A stretch of 64,000 bases of DNA from Roseateles chitinivorans (lineage in GTDB: Bacteria > Pseudomonadota > Gammaproteobacteria > Burkholderiales > Burkholderiaceae_C): positions 1-64,000 of the forward strand of contig NZ_PEOG01000010.1 in the NCBI RefSeq assembly GCF_002761755.1, written 5' to 3'. The notes below the pieces were generated by a model. The model did no database searches. It was not told where the DNA came from and saw nothing but the letters and a program-made list of their open reading frames with translations. Numbering within the stretch: position 1 is the stretch's first letter; the number at the start of each line of letters is the position of its first letter. This document shows positions 54,553-63,410 of this stretch, piece by piece. The position numbers were made by a program, and so were the translations under genes.

Positions 54553-55398
54553 ATGTCCTCCAGCACCCCGCCGCAAGGCGAAGTGACCTCCCCCGAAATC
54601 CCGGACCCGAAGGCTCCCGTCGCCGAGACGACTGACGCCGCGCTGACCGCGCCGCAAGCTGACGCCGAGCCCTCCCCGGAAGCGGGCGATGCAGCCGCCG
54701 AGGCCAGCCCGTCCGATGCGAGCGCCCCGTCGAGTTCGGCCAAACCCGCCGAAGGCGGACGCGTCGACGTGCAGGCGGTCGCCGCCAAGCTGAAGGAACT
54801 CTTCCCTGCCCTGTTCGGCGGCGGCGCGAAGCCACTGAAGCTGCGGGTCCAGGCCGACATCCAGCAGCGTGCGCCAGGTCAGTTCACGAAGGCACAGCTG
54901 TCGGCTTTCCTGCGGCGCTACACCGGCGGCACCGGTTACCTGATCGCGCTGACCCGTGCCAAGACCCGCTTCGACCTGGACGGCCAACCCGCCGGCGAGT
55001 TGAGCGACGAGCACCGCAACGCCGCGCAGGAAGAGCTGACTCGCCGACGGGGCATCACCGAGGCGCGCCGCGCCGAGGAAGACCGCGGCCGCCAGGAGCG
55101 CGCACAGTTGCTGCGCGACTTCTCGCGCACCACGCTCACTCCTGCGAACTTCTGCGCGCTCAAGGGCCTGACGCAGGAGCAGCTCGACACCCAGTTGAAG
55201 CTGGCACGCGAGGAAGAGGCGCAACAGCCGCCGCGCCAGGAGCGCAACGACCGGCCGCCCAGAGGCCAGGAGCATCGCCGTGGCGGCCCTCGTGGTGAAG
55301 GACGTCCTGGCGGTCCTGGCCAGGCCACGCGCGGCGATGGCCCACGCCGTGACGGCCGTCCGAACGAAGGCCGAAAGCCTCCGCGCCAGCCGCGCTGA
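54553..55398 (+). CDS. ProQ/FinO-family RNA chaperone with long disordered tails
   Basis: 281 residues. The ProQ domain lies at about 70-190: VAAKLKELFPALFGGGAKPLKLRVQADIQQRAPGQFTKAQLSAFLRRYTGGTGYLIALTRAKTRFDLDG. It binds structured small RNAs and mRNA 3' ends in related species. The first ~68 residues are acidic, Ala/Pro/Ser-rich; the last ~65 are Arg/Gly-rich (RRGGPRGEGRPGGPGQATRG), an RGG-like RNA-binding tail. Both are longer than in E. coli ProQ outside its domain. It is followed by the DTW gene, 32 bp away. Confidence 0.88.
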   Translation: MSSSTPPQGEVTSPEIPDPKAPVAETTDAALTAPQADAEPSPEAGDAAAEASPSDASAPSSSAKPAEGGRVDVQAVAAKLKELFPALFGGGAKPLKLRVQADIQQRAPGQFTKAQLSAFLRRYTGGTGYLIALTRAKTRFDLDGQPAGELSDEHRNAAQEELTRRRGITEARRAEEDRGRQERAQLLRDFSRTTLTPANFCALKGLTQEQLDTQLKLAREEEAQQPPRQERNDRPPRGQEHRRGGPRGEGRPGGPGQATRGDGPRRDGRPNEGRKPPRQPR

Positions 55399-55430
55399 TC
55401 GGCTGACCACGCGCTGACGCGCCCACCACG

Positions 55431-56099
55431 ATGGCTGCCGACGAGCGCCCCCAGCGCGGTGGCCTCGCCGGGCGTCGTGCCCGTTGCCATGGCTGCGGCC
55501 GACCGTTGGTCGGCTGCTGGTGCGCCTGCGTGCGACCGGTCGACAACCTCACCCCGCTGCTGATCCTCCAGGATCCGGACGAGGCCGAACAGACCAAGGG
55601 CACGGCAGGCCTGCTGACGCGCTGCCTGTCGCGCGTCGAGCTGCGTGTCGGCGAACGATTCGATCCACCGGCCTCGACCGCCGGCCTCGTGCTGCTGTAC
55701 CCGGCAACGCATGGCAATGCCGCGCTTGCGAGACCCGCGCCGGCGCACGACCTCGGGCTGCAGCGCGGAGCCGTCCACCCCGGTCCGCCATCGCCCACCA
55801 CCCTCGTTGTCCTGGACGGCACCTGGCGCCGCAGTCGGCGGCTGCTCCATGAGAACCGCTGGCTGCAAGCCCTCCCGCGGCTGGCGCTCGATGCGCCCCC
55901 GCCTTCCCGCTACGCCATCCGACGTGCGCAAGCAGAGTCGCAACGCAGCACGCTCGAGGCCAGCGCCCTCGCGTTGGCGCAAATCGATGGCGACGAGTCG
56001 CGCTACGCGCCGCTTTGGGCCGCGATGGACGCATTCATCGCCCTTCAGCAGGGTCTGGCTGAGCGAACTCACCCAATCGGTGGAGCCGGCGCGCGGTAA
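55431..56099 (+). CDS. DTW-domain protein (tRNA-uridine aminocarboxypropyltransferase-like)
   Basis: 222 residues. N-terminal zinc-type cysteines CHGCGRPLVGCWCACV (C-x2-C-x5-C-x1-C) are the DTW family's hallmark, followed by LLILQDPDEAEQTKGTAGLL, LLYPATHGNA, and the domain motif LDGTWRRSRRLLHENRWLQALPRLAL. TapT of this family puts the acp3U modification on tRNA uridine 47. Here the central residue triad reads Gly-Thr-Trp, as in many members. It lies just before selD. Confidence 0.82.
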   Translation: MAADERPQRGGLAGRRARCHGCGRPLVGCWCACVRPVDNLTPLLILQDPDEAEQTKGTAGLLTRCLSRVELRVGERFDPPASTAGLVLLYPATHGNAALARPAPAHDLGLQRGAVHPGPPSPTTLVVLDGTWRRSRRLLHENRWLQALPRLALDAPPPSRYAIRRAQAESQRSTLEASALALAQIDGDESRYAPLWAAMDAFIALQQGLAERTHPIGGAGAR

Positions 56100-56102
56100 G
56101 CT
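56097..56102 (+). promoter_or_regulatory. -10-like box 8 nt before the selD ATG
   Basis: TAAGCT, then GCCCGGCC, then ATG at 56111; no ribosome binding site. It overlaps the stop of the DTW gene. Possible leaderless selD transcript. Confidence 0.35.
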
Positions 56103-56110
56103 GCCCGGCC

Positions 56111-57181
56111 ATGAATCCCTCCCCCACCCCTCCCCCATCCGAACCCCGACTGACCTCGCTGTCGCACGGCGGCGGCTGCGGCTGCAAGATCGCGCCGGGT
56201 GTGCTCTCGGAAATCCTCAAGGGGACGAGCGCCCTGCCGGTGCCCCGCGAATTGCTTGTCGGGATCGAGACGGCAGATGACGCTGCCGTCTACCGGCTCA
56301 ATGACGAACAGGCGCTGATCGCCACCACCGACTTCTTCATGCCGATCGTCGACGATCCGCATGACTTCGGTCGCATCGCCGCGACCAACGCGATCAGCGA
56401 TGTCTATGCGATGGGCGGCAAACCCATCATGGCGCTGGCCCTCGTCGGCATGCCGATCGCGGTCTTGAGCACCGCGACCATCGGCAGGATCCTCGAAGGC
56501 GGTGCGTCCGTCTGTCGTGAGGCCGGCATTCCGATCGCGGGCGGCCACACGATCGATTCGGTCGAGCCGATCTATGGCCTCGTGGCGCTGGGGCTGGTGC
56601 ATCCATCGCGGGTGAAGCGCAACGCGGATGCCCGCGCCGGCGACGCGTTGATGCTGGGCAAGGCGCTGGGCGTTGGCGTGATGTCAGCAGCGCTCAAGAA
56701 GGGGAAGCTCGATGACGCGGCCTATCAGCGGATGCTCGCGACCACCACCAAACTGAACACCCCGGGGCCGGAGCTGGCTGCGCTGGACGGCGTGCATGCC
56801 CTCACCGATGTCACCGGCTTTGGCTTGGCGGGACATGCCCTGGAGATCGCGCGCGGGTCGGGCTGCAGCGTGGAGATCGATTGGGCTGCGGTACCACTGC
56901 TCGATGGCGTGCAGACACTTGCGGGCGATGGCTTCGTGACCGGCGCATCAGGCCGCAACTGGGCCGCGTACGGCGCGGAGGTGTCGCTGGCCGGCTCGCT
57001 GCCTTCGCAGGCACAGGCGCTCTTGAGCGATCCGCAGACGAGTGGTGGCTTGCTCGTGTCCTGCTCTCCAGCAGCGGTCGGCGCAGTGCTCGAAATCTTT
57101 GCCCGTCACGGGTTCGACGCGGCTGCCGCCATCGGGCGCGTCACGGCGGCCGGAGAAGGTCCGAAGCTGCGCGTGACCTGA
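56111..57181 (+). CDS. selD: Selenide, water dikinase
   Basis: 356 residues. The catalytic loop SHGGGCGCKIAPG has Cys23 (matching the active-site Cys17 of E. coli, Cys rather than selenocysteine) and Lys26. Then IETADDAAVYRLNDEQALIATTDFFMPIVDDPHDFGRIAATNAISDVYAMGG (ATP-Mg site), IAGGHTIDSVEPIYGLVALG, HALTDVTGFGLAGHALEIA and LLSDPQTSGGLLVS. It makes selenophosphate from selenide and ATP for selenocysteine or 2-selenouridine in tRNA. No selA, selB, selC or mnmH is in the window. Followed by initiator tRNA genes on the other strand. Confidence 0.96.
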   Translation: MNPSPTPPPSEPRLTSLSHGGGCGCKIAPGVLSEILKGTSALPVPRELLVGIETADDAAVYRLNDEQALIATTDFFMPIVDDPHDFGRIAATNAISDVYAMGGKPIMALALVGMPIAVLSTATIGRILEGGASVCREAGIPIAGGHTIDSVEPIYGLVALGLVHPSRVKRNADARAGDALMLGKALGVGVMSAALKKGKLDDAAYQRMLATTTKLNTPGPELAALDGVHALTDVTGFGLAGHALEIARGSGCSVEIDWAAVPLLDGVQTLAGDGFVTGASGRNWAAYGAEVSLAGSLPSQAQALLSDPQTSGGLLVSCSPAAVGAVLEIFARHGFDAAAAIGRVTAAGEGPKLRVT

Positions 57182-57192
57182 GCAAGCGCTGG

Positions 57193-57224
57193 AAAAAACA
57201 AAGGGCCCTCGCGTGAGGGCCCTT
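57193..57224 (-). terminator. Rho-independent terminator between selD and tRNA-fMet
   Basis: A perfect 10-bp stem AAGGGCCCTC/GAGGGCCCTT with a GCGT loop. On the minus strand it is followed by TTGTTTTTT, serving the tRNA transcript. The plus-strand side (TTGTTCG) is weak but may also stop selD. Confidence 0.8.
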
Positions 57225-57231
57225 GTTCGAT

Positions 57232-57308
<77 letters not shown>

Positions 57309-57429
57309 GCTGTGGTGTGTGGCGATCGGCAGGCGCCGAATCACCGGTTGGTTGATCGCATCGCACGGAGCCTGTTGGCCTTCGTGTCGATCCGACAACA
57401 ACGCTGTCCGTGGACAACGTTCGATGTTC

Positions 57430-57506
<77 letters not shown>

Positions 57507-57574
57507 ATCGAAGAAAGAGAGTGTAGCACGGAATCGACCGCTGTCTCAACTTGTGGCGACGGTCTTCGCGATAT

Positions 57575-59476
57575 TCAAAGGCCGGCCGCCTGCAGCGACT
57601 GCAGGAAGCGCTGGGCATCCTGGAAGCCGATCACCCGAACGCCAGTCAATTCCTCGCCCTTCGGGTCGAAGAAGATCGTGCCGGGAGGACCGAACAGCTT
57701 GAAGCGCTTGAGCAGTTCTCGGTCTTCAGCGTTGTTCGCCGTGACATCGGCCTTGAGCAGGAGCGCGCCGGCAAGCTTCGCCTGCACTCGCGCATCGGTG
57801 AAGGTGAAGCGCTCCATCTCCTTGCAGGAGACGCACCAGTCGGCGTAGAAGTCCAGCATCACCGGCTTGCCGGCGGTGCGCAGCGCCTCGTCGAGTTCGG
57901 CGACGCTCTTGACCTTTCGGAAATTCACGGCGGCGGGCTCGCCCGTAGCCGCAACTGCCGAGGCGCCCTTGCCCACGCCGACGACGCCTGCCAACGGCTT
58001 CAGCGTGTCGGTGCCGCCGGCGGCGACGCCGATGAACTGCGCCACGCCGAAGACCATCGCCGCCACGGCCGCGCTCTTGCGGAGCCACACGCGAGGCGTG
58101 TTGGTCTCGACGCGCTGGAAGAGCCCCAGCAAAGCAGCCAGCGCGATCAACAGCGCCCCCCAGAGCAGTTGTGCAACGACCGCCGGCAGCACCGGCTGCA
58201 CGATCCACAGCGCGACCGACAGGAGCAGCAGCCCGAAGAAGTACTTGACCGTCTCCATCCAGGGGCCCGCGCGCGGCAGCAAGGTGCCCGCCGACAGGCC
58301 GAGCAGCAGCAGCGGGACGCTCATGCCCCAGGCCAGCGCGAACAGCGCCAGGCCCCCGATCGCGACATTGCCGGTCTGGCTGATGTAAAGCAGCGCGCCT
58401 GCCAGCGGCGCCGCGACACAAGGGCTGACGATCAGCGCCGACAGGCCGCCCATCACGAAGACGCTGAAGAACTTGCCGGCGGGCAGGCGCTGGGTCGCGT
58501 CGGATACGCCGCCGGTGAAGCGGCTCGGCAACTGGATCTCGTAGACGCCGAACATCGACAGCGAGAAGCCGATCAGGAGCAGCGCGAACAGCGTCAGAAC
58601 CCAAGGCTTCTGGAGGTAGGCCGCCAAGCCTCCGCCCGCAAGGCCTGCCGCGACTCCCAGCGCCGTGTACAGCAGCGCCATACCCAGCGAGTAGCTGAAG
58701 GCCAGGAAGAAGCCGCGCGCCCGCGACGGCGTACCGCCTTGGCCGACGATGATCGAAGACAGGATCGGCAGCATCGGCAGCACGCAAGGGGTCAGCGACA
58801 GCAGCACGCCAGCCGCGAAGAACGCACCGATGACGAGCCACAGGCGGCCCGAGGCCAGGACGTCGTCCAGCGGTGAGCCACCCGAAAGAGGTGCGGCGGC
58901 GCCTGAGCCTGAGGACTCGGACTTGGCAGGGGTCGCGTCTGTGGGCGTCGATGCGACCGCGTTCGATACGCCGAAGCCGCTCAGCGCGTCCGGCGCCGCG
59001 CCGATCTTCACTCCCCCGTCACCACCGAAGCCCTTGAGGCCGAGCGTCAGTTCGCTCTTCATCGGCGGATAGCACAAGCCCTTGTCCGCACAGCCTTGGC
59101 CCGTCAGCACCAGCTTCAATGGCGCTGCCTGCAAGGCCGCCACCGGCACCTTGATGCTCAGCCGATCGCGGTAGGTCTCGACTTCCTTCTGGAAGGTCTC
59201 GTCGAACTTGCGCTTGGGCGTCGGCCAGGCGATGTCGCCCAAGGTCGCTCCGGCGGGCTCCAGCTTGAACTGGTCGCGGTACATGTAATAGCCGGGCGCG
59301 ATCGTGAAGTTCAATTGGAACTCGCGATCGCCGGTCAGCTGCACATCGACCTTGAAAGCCTGTTCCGGGTCGAGGAAGTCGTCGGCACGGGCCGGCAGGG
59401 CCATCAAGACCGACACCAGCGTCATCAACAGGAACAGCGCCGGCACCAACCGTCGCATCAAGGCAGAAGAAGTCAT
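57575..59476 (-). CDS. dsbD: Thiol:disulfide interchange protein DsbD
   Basis: 633 residues from MTSSALMRR (an in-frame ATG five codons earlier is possible). Signal peptide, then the periplasmic alpha domain with its Cys pair in GQGCADKGLCYPPM. The membrane domain of about eight helices carries the redox pair in LTPCVLPMLPI and SPCVAAPLAG. The C-terminal thioredoxin-like gamma domain has DWCVSCKEME. The three domains pass electrons from cytoplasmic thioredoxin to periplasmic DsbC-type isomerases and cytochrome c maturation proteins. All six redox cysteines are present. Upstream lies the rplQ terminator. Confidence 0.95.
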   Translation of the reverse strand: MTSSALMRRLVPALFLLMTLVSVLMALPARADDFLDPEQAFKVDVQLTGDREFQLNFTIAPGYYMYRDQFKLEPAGATLGDIAWPTPKRKFDETFQKEVETYRDRLSIKVPVAALQAAPLKLVLTGQGCADKGLCYPPMKSELTLGLKGFGGDGGVKIGAAPDALSGFGVSNAVASTPTDATPAKSESSGSGAAAPLSGGSPLDDVLASGRLWLVIGAFFAAGVLLSLTPCVLPMLPILSSIIVGQGGTPSRARGFFLAFSYSLGMALLYTALGVAAGLAGGGLAAYLQKPWVLTLFALLLIGFSLSMFGVYEIQLPSRFTGGVSDATQRLPAGKFFSVFVMGGLSALIVSPCVAAPLAGALLYISQTGNVAIGGLALFALAWGMSVPLLLLGLSAGTLLPRAGPWMETVKYFFGLLLLSVALWIVQPVLPAVVAQLLWGALLIALAALLGLFQRVETNTPRVWLRKSAAVAAMVFGVAQFIGVAAGGTDTLKPLAGVVGVGKGASAVAATGEPAAVNFRKVKSVAELDEALRTAGKPVMLDFYADWCVSCKEMERFTFTDARVQAKLAGALLLKADVTANNAEDRELLKRFKLFGPPGTIFFDPKGEELTGVRVIGFQDAQRFLQSLQAAGL

Positions 59477-59612
59477 GAACGCGGGACGCATGCGGCTTCG
59501 TGGACCGCGTCGTCGAGAGATCGCAAAGGCGCGAAGCTTAGCGCCAAGCGAGACGTCATGACGTTGGAGAAGCGCCATGCCCCGCCTGCGTTGCGCGTAT
59601 CGCGGATACACA

Positions 59613-59642
59613 AGAAAAAAGGCCAGCATTGCTGCTGGCCTT
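59613..59642 (-). terminator. Rho-independent terminator after rplQ
   Basis: AAGGCCAGCA/TGCTGGCCTT, a perfect 10-bp stem with a 4-nt loop, followed on the minus strand by TTTTTTCTTG. End of the rpoA-rplQ transcript. Confidence 0.88.
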
Positions 59643-59665
59643 CATGCGCATGAGCGAGTCGCCGA

Positions 59666-60052
59666 TTATTCAGCGGCTTCGCCTTCAGCCGCTTCCGGAC
59701 GGTCGACCAGCTCGACGTACGCCATCGGGGCGTTGTCGCCGACACGGAAGCCCATCTTCAGGATGCGGGTGTAGCCGCCCGGACGGGTGGCGAAACGGGG
59801 GCCCAGTTCATTGAACAGCTTGACGACGATGTCGCGGTCGCGCAGGCGGTTGAACGCCAGACGACGGTTGGCGACGGTCGGCTCCTTGGCCAGGGTGATC
59901 AGCGGCTCGACGATGCGACGCAGTTCCTTCGCCTTGGGCAGCGTGGTCTTGATCGCTTCGTGCTGGAGCAGCGAAACCGCCATGTTGCGGAACATCGCGG
60001 CGCGGTGTTCGCTGGTGCGGTTCAGTTTGCGGAGGCCGTTACGGTGGCGCAT
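59666..60052 (-). CDS. rplQ: 50S ribosomal protein L17
   Basis: 128 residues. [46 protein letters not shown] is the L17 N-terminus, [26 protein letters not shown] the conserved end, plus a short acidic Ala/Glu tail. L17 sits near the tunnel exit of the large subunit. It follows rpoA after 89 bp and is last in the block. Confidence 0.98.
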   Translation of the reverse strand: MRHRNGLRKLNRTSEHRAAMFRNMAVSLLQHEAIKTTLPKAKELRRIVEPLITLAKEPTVANRRLAFNRLRDRDIVVKLFNELGPRFATRPGGYTRILKMGFRVGDNAPMAYVELVDRPEAAEGEAAE

Positions 60053-60141
60053 GGTGCTTTCCTTCCTTCAGTTATTGCCGGCAGCCGGATCAGGTACTGC
60101 CGGGGGCACCGGACAGGTCAAGGACCCGTCCATTTCAAAAA

Positions 60142-61134
60142 TCAACGCTTGTCGAGACCTTGGGGCGGCCAGTTCTCGAGACGCGAGCCCAGGGTCAGGC
60201 CGCGCGAAGCGAGGACTTCCTTGATCTCGTTGAGCGACTTGCGACCCAGGTTCGGGGTCTTCAGCAGCTCGGTCTCGGTGCGCTGGATCAGGTCACCGAT
60301 GTAATAGATGTTCTCGGCCTTCAGGCAGTTGGCCGAGCGCACGGTCAGCTCGAGCTCGTCGACCGGACGCAGCAGGATCGGATCGAAGCTGCTGGAGCGG
60401 GCAGCCGGCGCCTGGTCGAACACGTCGACCAGATCGGTGCCTTGCAGCTGCGCGAACACGGCCATCTGCTCGACCAGGATCTTGGCCGAGGCACGGATCG
60501 CTTCCTCGGGGCTGATCGCGCCGTTGGTCTCGATCTCCATGACCAGCTTGTCCAGGTCGGTACGCTGCTCGACGCGGGCGTTCTCGACGGCATAGCTGAC
60601 GCGCTTGACCGGGCTGAACGAAGCGTCCAGCACGATGCGGCCGATGGCCTTGGTCGGCTCGTCGCCGTAGCGGCGCATGTTGCCGGGGACGTAGCCACGG
60701 CCCTTCTCGACCTTGATCTGCATGTCCAGCTTGCCGCCTTGCGACAGGTGGGCGATGACGTGATCGGGGTTGATGATCTCGACGTCGTGCGGGGTCTGGA
60801 TGTCGGCGGCGGTGACGGGGCCTTCGCCTTCCTTGCGCAGGACCAGCGTCACTTCCTCACGGTTGTGCAGGCGGAACACCACGCCCTTCAGGTTCAGCAT
60901 GATGTGGACCACATCTTCCTGAACGCCGTCGATGGCGGAGTACTCGTGCAGCACGCCCGCGATCGTCACTTCCGTCGGCGCATAACCCACCATCGAGGAC
61001 AGCAGCACACGGCGCAGGGCGTTGCCCAGGGTGTGGCCATAGCCGCGTTCGAACGGCTCCAGGATCACCTTGGCGCGATGACCGCCCAGGGGCTCCACAG
61101 TGATGGATTTGGGTTTGAGCAGATTCGTTTGCAT
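60142..61134 (-). CDS. rpoA: DNA-directed RNA polymerase subunit alpha
   Basis: 330 residues. N-terminal assembly domain: [38 protein letters not shown] and the [16 protein letters not shown] strand. C-terminal DNA- and activator-binding domain: [63 protein letters not shown]. The length is normal for betaproteobacteria. Between rpsD and rpoA is a hairpin with a U-run, see separate entry. Confidence 0.98.
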   Translation of the reverse strand: MQTNLLKPKSITVEPLGGHRAKVILEPFERGYGHTLGNALRRVLLSSMVGYAPTEVTIAGVLHEYSAIDGVQEDVVHIMLNLKGVVFRLHNREEVTLVLRKEGEGPVTAADIQTPHDVEIINPDHVIAHLSQGGKLDMQIKVEKGRGYVPGNMRRYGDEPTKAIGRIVLDASFSPVKRVSYAVENARVEQRTDLDKLVMEIETNGAISPEEAIRASAKILVEQMAVFAQLQGTDLVDVFDQAPAARSSSFDPILLRPVDELELTVRSANCLKAENIYYIGDLIQRTETELLKTPNLGRKSLNEIKEVLASRGLTLGSRLENWPPQGLDKR

Positions 61135-61230
61135 GAGGTCTTTCTTTCAATACCCTCGGTTCGTTACACCGATAAGGCTGAGGGACCAACCAGGCGCGCC
61201 CAATACAGCTGACGACGCCCGGACGAGGAA

Positions 61231-61262
61231 AAGCCGAGCAGGCCCCTGCGGGGCCGCTCGGC
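61231..61262 (-). terminator. Hairpin with U-tract between rpsD and rpoA
   Basis: On the minus strand GCCGAGCGGCCCC pairs with GGGGCCTGCTCGGC (one bulged base) around GCA, followed by TTTTCC. It has the form of an intrinsic terminator or attenuator inside the alpha operon. Confidence 0.7.
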
Positions 61263-61275
61263 AGGCACGAAAGAA

Positions 61276-61899
61276 TTAACGCGAGTACAACTCAACGATC
61301 AGCGATTCGTTGATCTCGGCGCCGAACTCGTCGCGATCCGGCGTCTTCTTGAAGACACCTTCCATCTTGGTGGCGTCGACGGCCACCCAGGCCGGCAGGC
61401 CGATCGACTCAGCCAGCTTCAGGCTGTCGACGATGCGCAGCTGCTTCTTGGCCTTCTCGCGCACGGCGACAACGTCGCCGGCCTTCACCAGGTAGGAGGC
61501 GATGTTCACGACTTCGCCGTTCACGGTGATGCTCTTGTGCGAGACCAGCTGGCGGGCTTCCGCGCGGGTCGAGCCGAAGCCCATGCGATAGACGACGTTG
61601 TCCAGGCGCGATTCCAGCAGGACCAGCAGGTTCACGCCGGTCGAGCCCTTGCGGCGCTCGGCTTCGGCGAAGTAGCGGCGGAACTGGCGCTCCAGCACAC
61701 CGTACATGCGCTTGACCTTCTGCTTCTCGCGCAGCTGCAGGCCGAAGTCGGAGGTGCGCTGGCCCGAAGTGCGGCCGTGCTGGCCGGGCTTGGTGTCGAA
61801 CTTGGCCTTGTCGCTGATGGCGCGACGGGCGCTCTTCAGGAACAGGTCGGTGCCTTCACGGCGAGAAAGTTTGGCCTTCGGGCCGAGGTAACGTGCCAC
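61276..61899 (-). CDS. rpsD: 30S ribosomal protein S4
   Basis: 207 residues. [65 protein letters not shown], then the S4 RNA-binding domain [55 protein letters not shown]4 nucleates 16S rRNA assembly and represses the alpha operon in E. coli. A Cys-type zinc site is absent (the C-minus form). Preceded by a 232-bp gap that contains a hairpin. Confidence 0.98.
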   Translation of the reverse strand: MARYLGPKAKLSRREGTDLFLKSARRAISDKAKFDTKPGQHGRTSGQRTSDFGLQLREKQKVKRMYGVLERQFRRYFAEAERRKGSTGVNLLVLLESRLDNVVYRMGFGSTRAEARQLVSHKSITVNGEVVNIASYLVKAGDVVAVREKAKKQLRIVDSLKLAESIGLPAWVAVDATKMEGVFKKTPDRDEFGAEINESLIVELYSR

Positions 61900-62046
61900 T
61901 TTGCGTGTCCTTCATCAATCTGACGCGCGCCCGGAGACATTCCAGGCAGCGCGCGAGTCCGGCCAGTGTTTTTGTCGGCTCGGACGGTGGGCTTCAAGAA
62001 GTCAGAGACTTCGACTGAGGGGCGTTTCCACCATCCTCAGCAAAAC

Positions 62047-62076
62047 GGCCGGCTGGCACTGACGCGCCAGCCGGCT
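62047..62076 (-). other. Stable hairpin in the rpsK-rpsD gap
   Basis: GCCGGCTGGC and GCCAGCCGGC form a 10-bp stem with an 8-nt loop. On the minus strand it is followed by CGTTTTGC. Weak terminator, processing signal or S4-responsive structure. Confidence 0.45.
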
Positions 62077-62131
62077 GGATCGGATCGAATCCGCAATTAT
62101 CGCACTGATTGCGATCGCTTTGCGCAACCGC

Positions 62132-62536
62132 TTAGATGCGGCGACGCTTCTGCGGACGGCAGCCGTTGTGCGGCACCGGCGTCACGTCAGAGATCGAGTT
62201 GATGCGGATGCCCAGTGCGGCCAGGGCACGCACCGACGATTCGCGACCCGGGCCCGGGCCCTTGATCTTCACGTCCAGGTTCTTGATGCCCTGCTCCTGG
62301 GCGGCACGTCCGGCCACTTCGGCAGCCACCTGGGCCGCGAAAGGAGTGGACTTGCGCGAGCCCTTGAAGCCTTGGCCGCCCGAAGAGGCCCAGGACAGCG
62401 CACCACCTTGACGATCAGTGATCGTGATGATGGTGTTGTTGAACGACGCGTGCACGTGGGCGATGCCGTCGGCAACGTTCTTGCGAACCTTCTTGCGAAC
62501 GCGCTGGGCAGCCGAGTTATTGGGTGCTTTTGCCAT
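62132..62536 (-). CDS. rpsK: 30S ribosomal protein S11
   Basis: 134 residues. [60 protein letters not shown], then [42 protein letters not shown], the S11 C-terminus including the Asn-Gly site often isomerised to isoaspartate. Platform protein of the 30S subunit. It follows rpsM after 26 bp. Confidence 0.98.
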   Translation of the reverse strand: MAKAPNNSAAQRVRKKVRKNVADGIAHVHASFNNTIITITDRQGGALSWASSGGQGFKGSRKSTPFAAQVAAEVAGRAAQEQGIKNLDVKIKGPGPGRESSVRALAALGIRINSISDVTPVPHNGCRPQKRRRI

Positions 62537-62562
62537 GGTTTGCTTTCTTCAGATGCCGCGGA

Positions 62563-62928
62563 TTACTTCTTGCCAGTCGCGGCCGACTTGCGCGGACCCT
62601 TGCGGGTACGGGCATTCGTGCGGGTACGCTGGCCGCGCACCGGCAGGCCACGGCGATGGCGGAAGCCACGATAGCAACCCAGGTCCATCAGGCGCTTGAT
62701 GTTGATGGACATCTCGCGACGCAGGTCGCCTTCGATGGTCAGGCGGCCCACTTCCTCACGGATCTTTTCCAGATCGGAGTCGGTCAGGTCCTTGACCTTC
62801 TTGTCCAGCGGAATGCCGCAGCTGTTGCAGATCTTCTGCGCGGTCGTACGGCCAATGCCGTAGATCGAGGTCAGACCGATCTCGGTGTGCTTGTGCGGCG
62901 GAATGTTGATACCAGCAATACGTGCCAT
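62563..62928 (-). CDS. rpsM: 30S ribosomal protein S13
   Basis: 121 residues. [96 protein letters not shown] with the basic tail that contacts P-site tRNA. It lies between rpmJ and rpsK; the leader of rpsM is the place where S4 acts in E. coli, but here only 36 bp separate it from rpmJ. Confidence 0.98.
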   Translation of the reverse strand: MARIAGINIPPHKHTEIGLTSIYGIGRTTAQKICNSCGIPLDKKVKDLTDSDLEKIREEVGRLTIEGDLRREMSINIKRLMDLGCYRGFRHRRGLPVRGQRTRTNARTRKGPRKSAATGKK

Positions 62929-62964
62929 GTGCGTCCTCTAATTCGCTTGCAGTCGTGAGGCCAA

Positions 62965-63078
62965 TCAGCCTTGGCGCTGCTTGTGGCGGGGATCGGTACA
63001 GATCACACGCACCACGCCATTACGACGGATGATCTTGCAATTGCGGCACATCTTCTTGACGGATGCCGAAACTTTCAT
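62965..63078 (-). CDS. rpmJ: 50S ribosomal protein L36
   Basis: 37 residues: [19 protein letters not shown] ... [14 protein letters not shown]. The zinc-type Cys/His pattern (C11, C14, C27, H32) marks the zinc-binding C+ form of L36. It sits between infA and rpsM as in other betaproteobacteria. Confidence 0.97.
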   Translation of the reverse strand: MKVSASVKKMCRNCKIIRRNGVVRVICTDPRHKQRQG

Positions 63079-63140
63079 GGTCTGCTCCTTGACCTACTCT
63101 GTTCGCTCAATCAGCGTTAATCCGGGGGTTGCTAAAAAGC

Positions 63141-63359
63141 TCACTTCGCCCGGAACACGATGCGAGCACGACTCAAATCGTACGGCGTCAATTCAACAGT
63201 CACTTTGTCGCCGGGGAGGATTCGGATGTAGTGCATCCGCATCTTCCCGGAAATGTGACCGAGAACGACGTGACCGTTCTCCAGCTTGACTCGGAAGGTT
63301 GCATTCGGGAGGTTCTCAAGAATCTCGCCTTGCATCTGAATGACGTCGTCTTTCGCCAT
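63141..63359 (-). CDS. infA: Translation initiation factor IF-1
   Basis: 72 residues. [72 protein letters not shown]-type S1/OB fold; it binds the A site of the 30S subunit during initiation. Located between secY and rpmJ. Confidence 0.98.
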   Translation of the reverse strand: MAKDDVIQMQGEILENLPNATFRVKLENGHVVLGHISGKMRMHYIRILPGDKVTVELTPYDLSRARIVFRAK

Positions 63360-63410
63360 ACCTTCGATACTTGCCGAATTAGGTCTGAATTTTTTACCTA
63401 GCCTGGTGCA

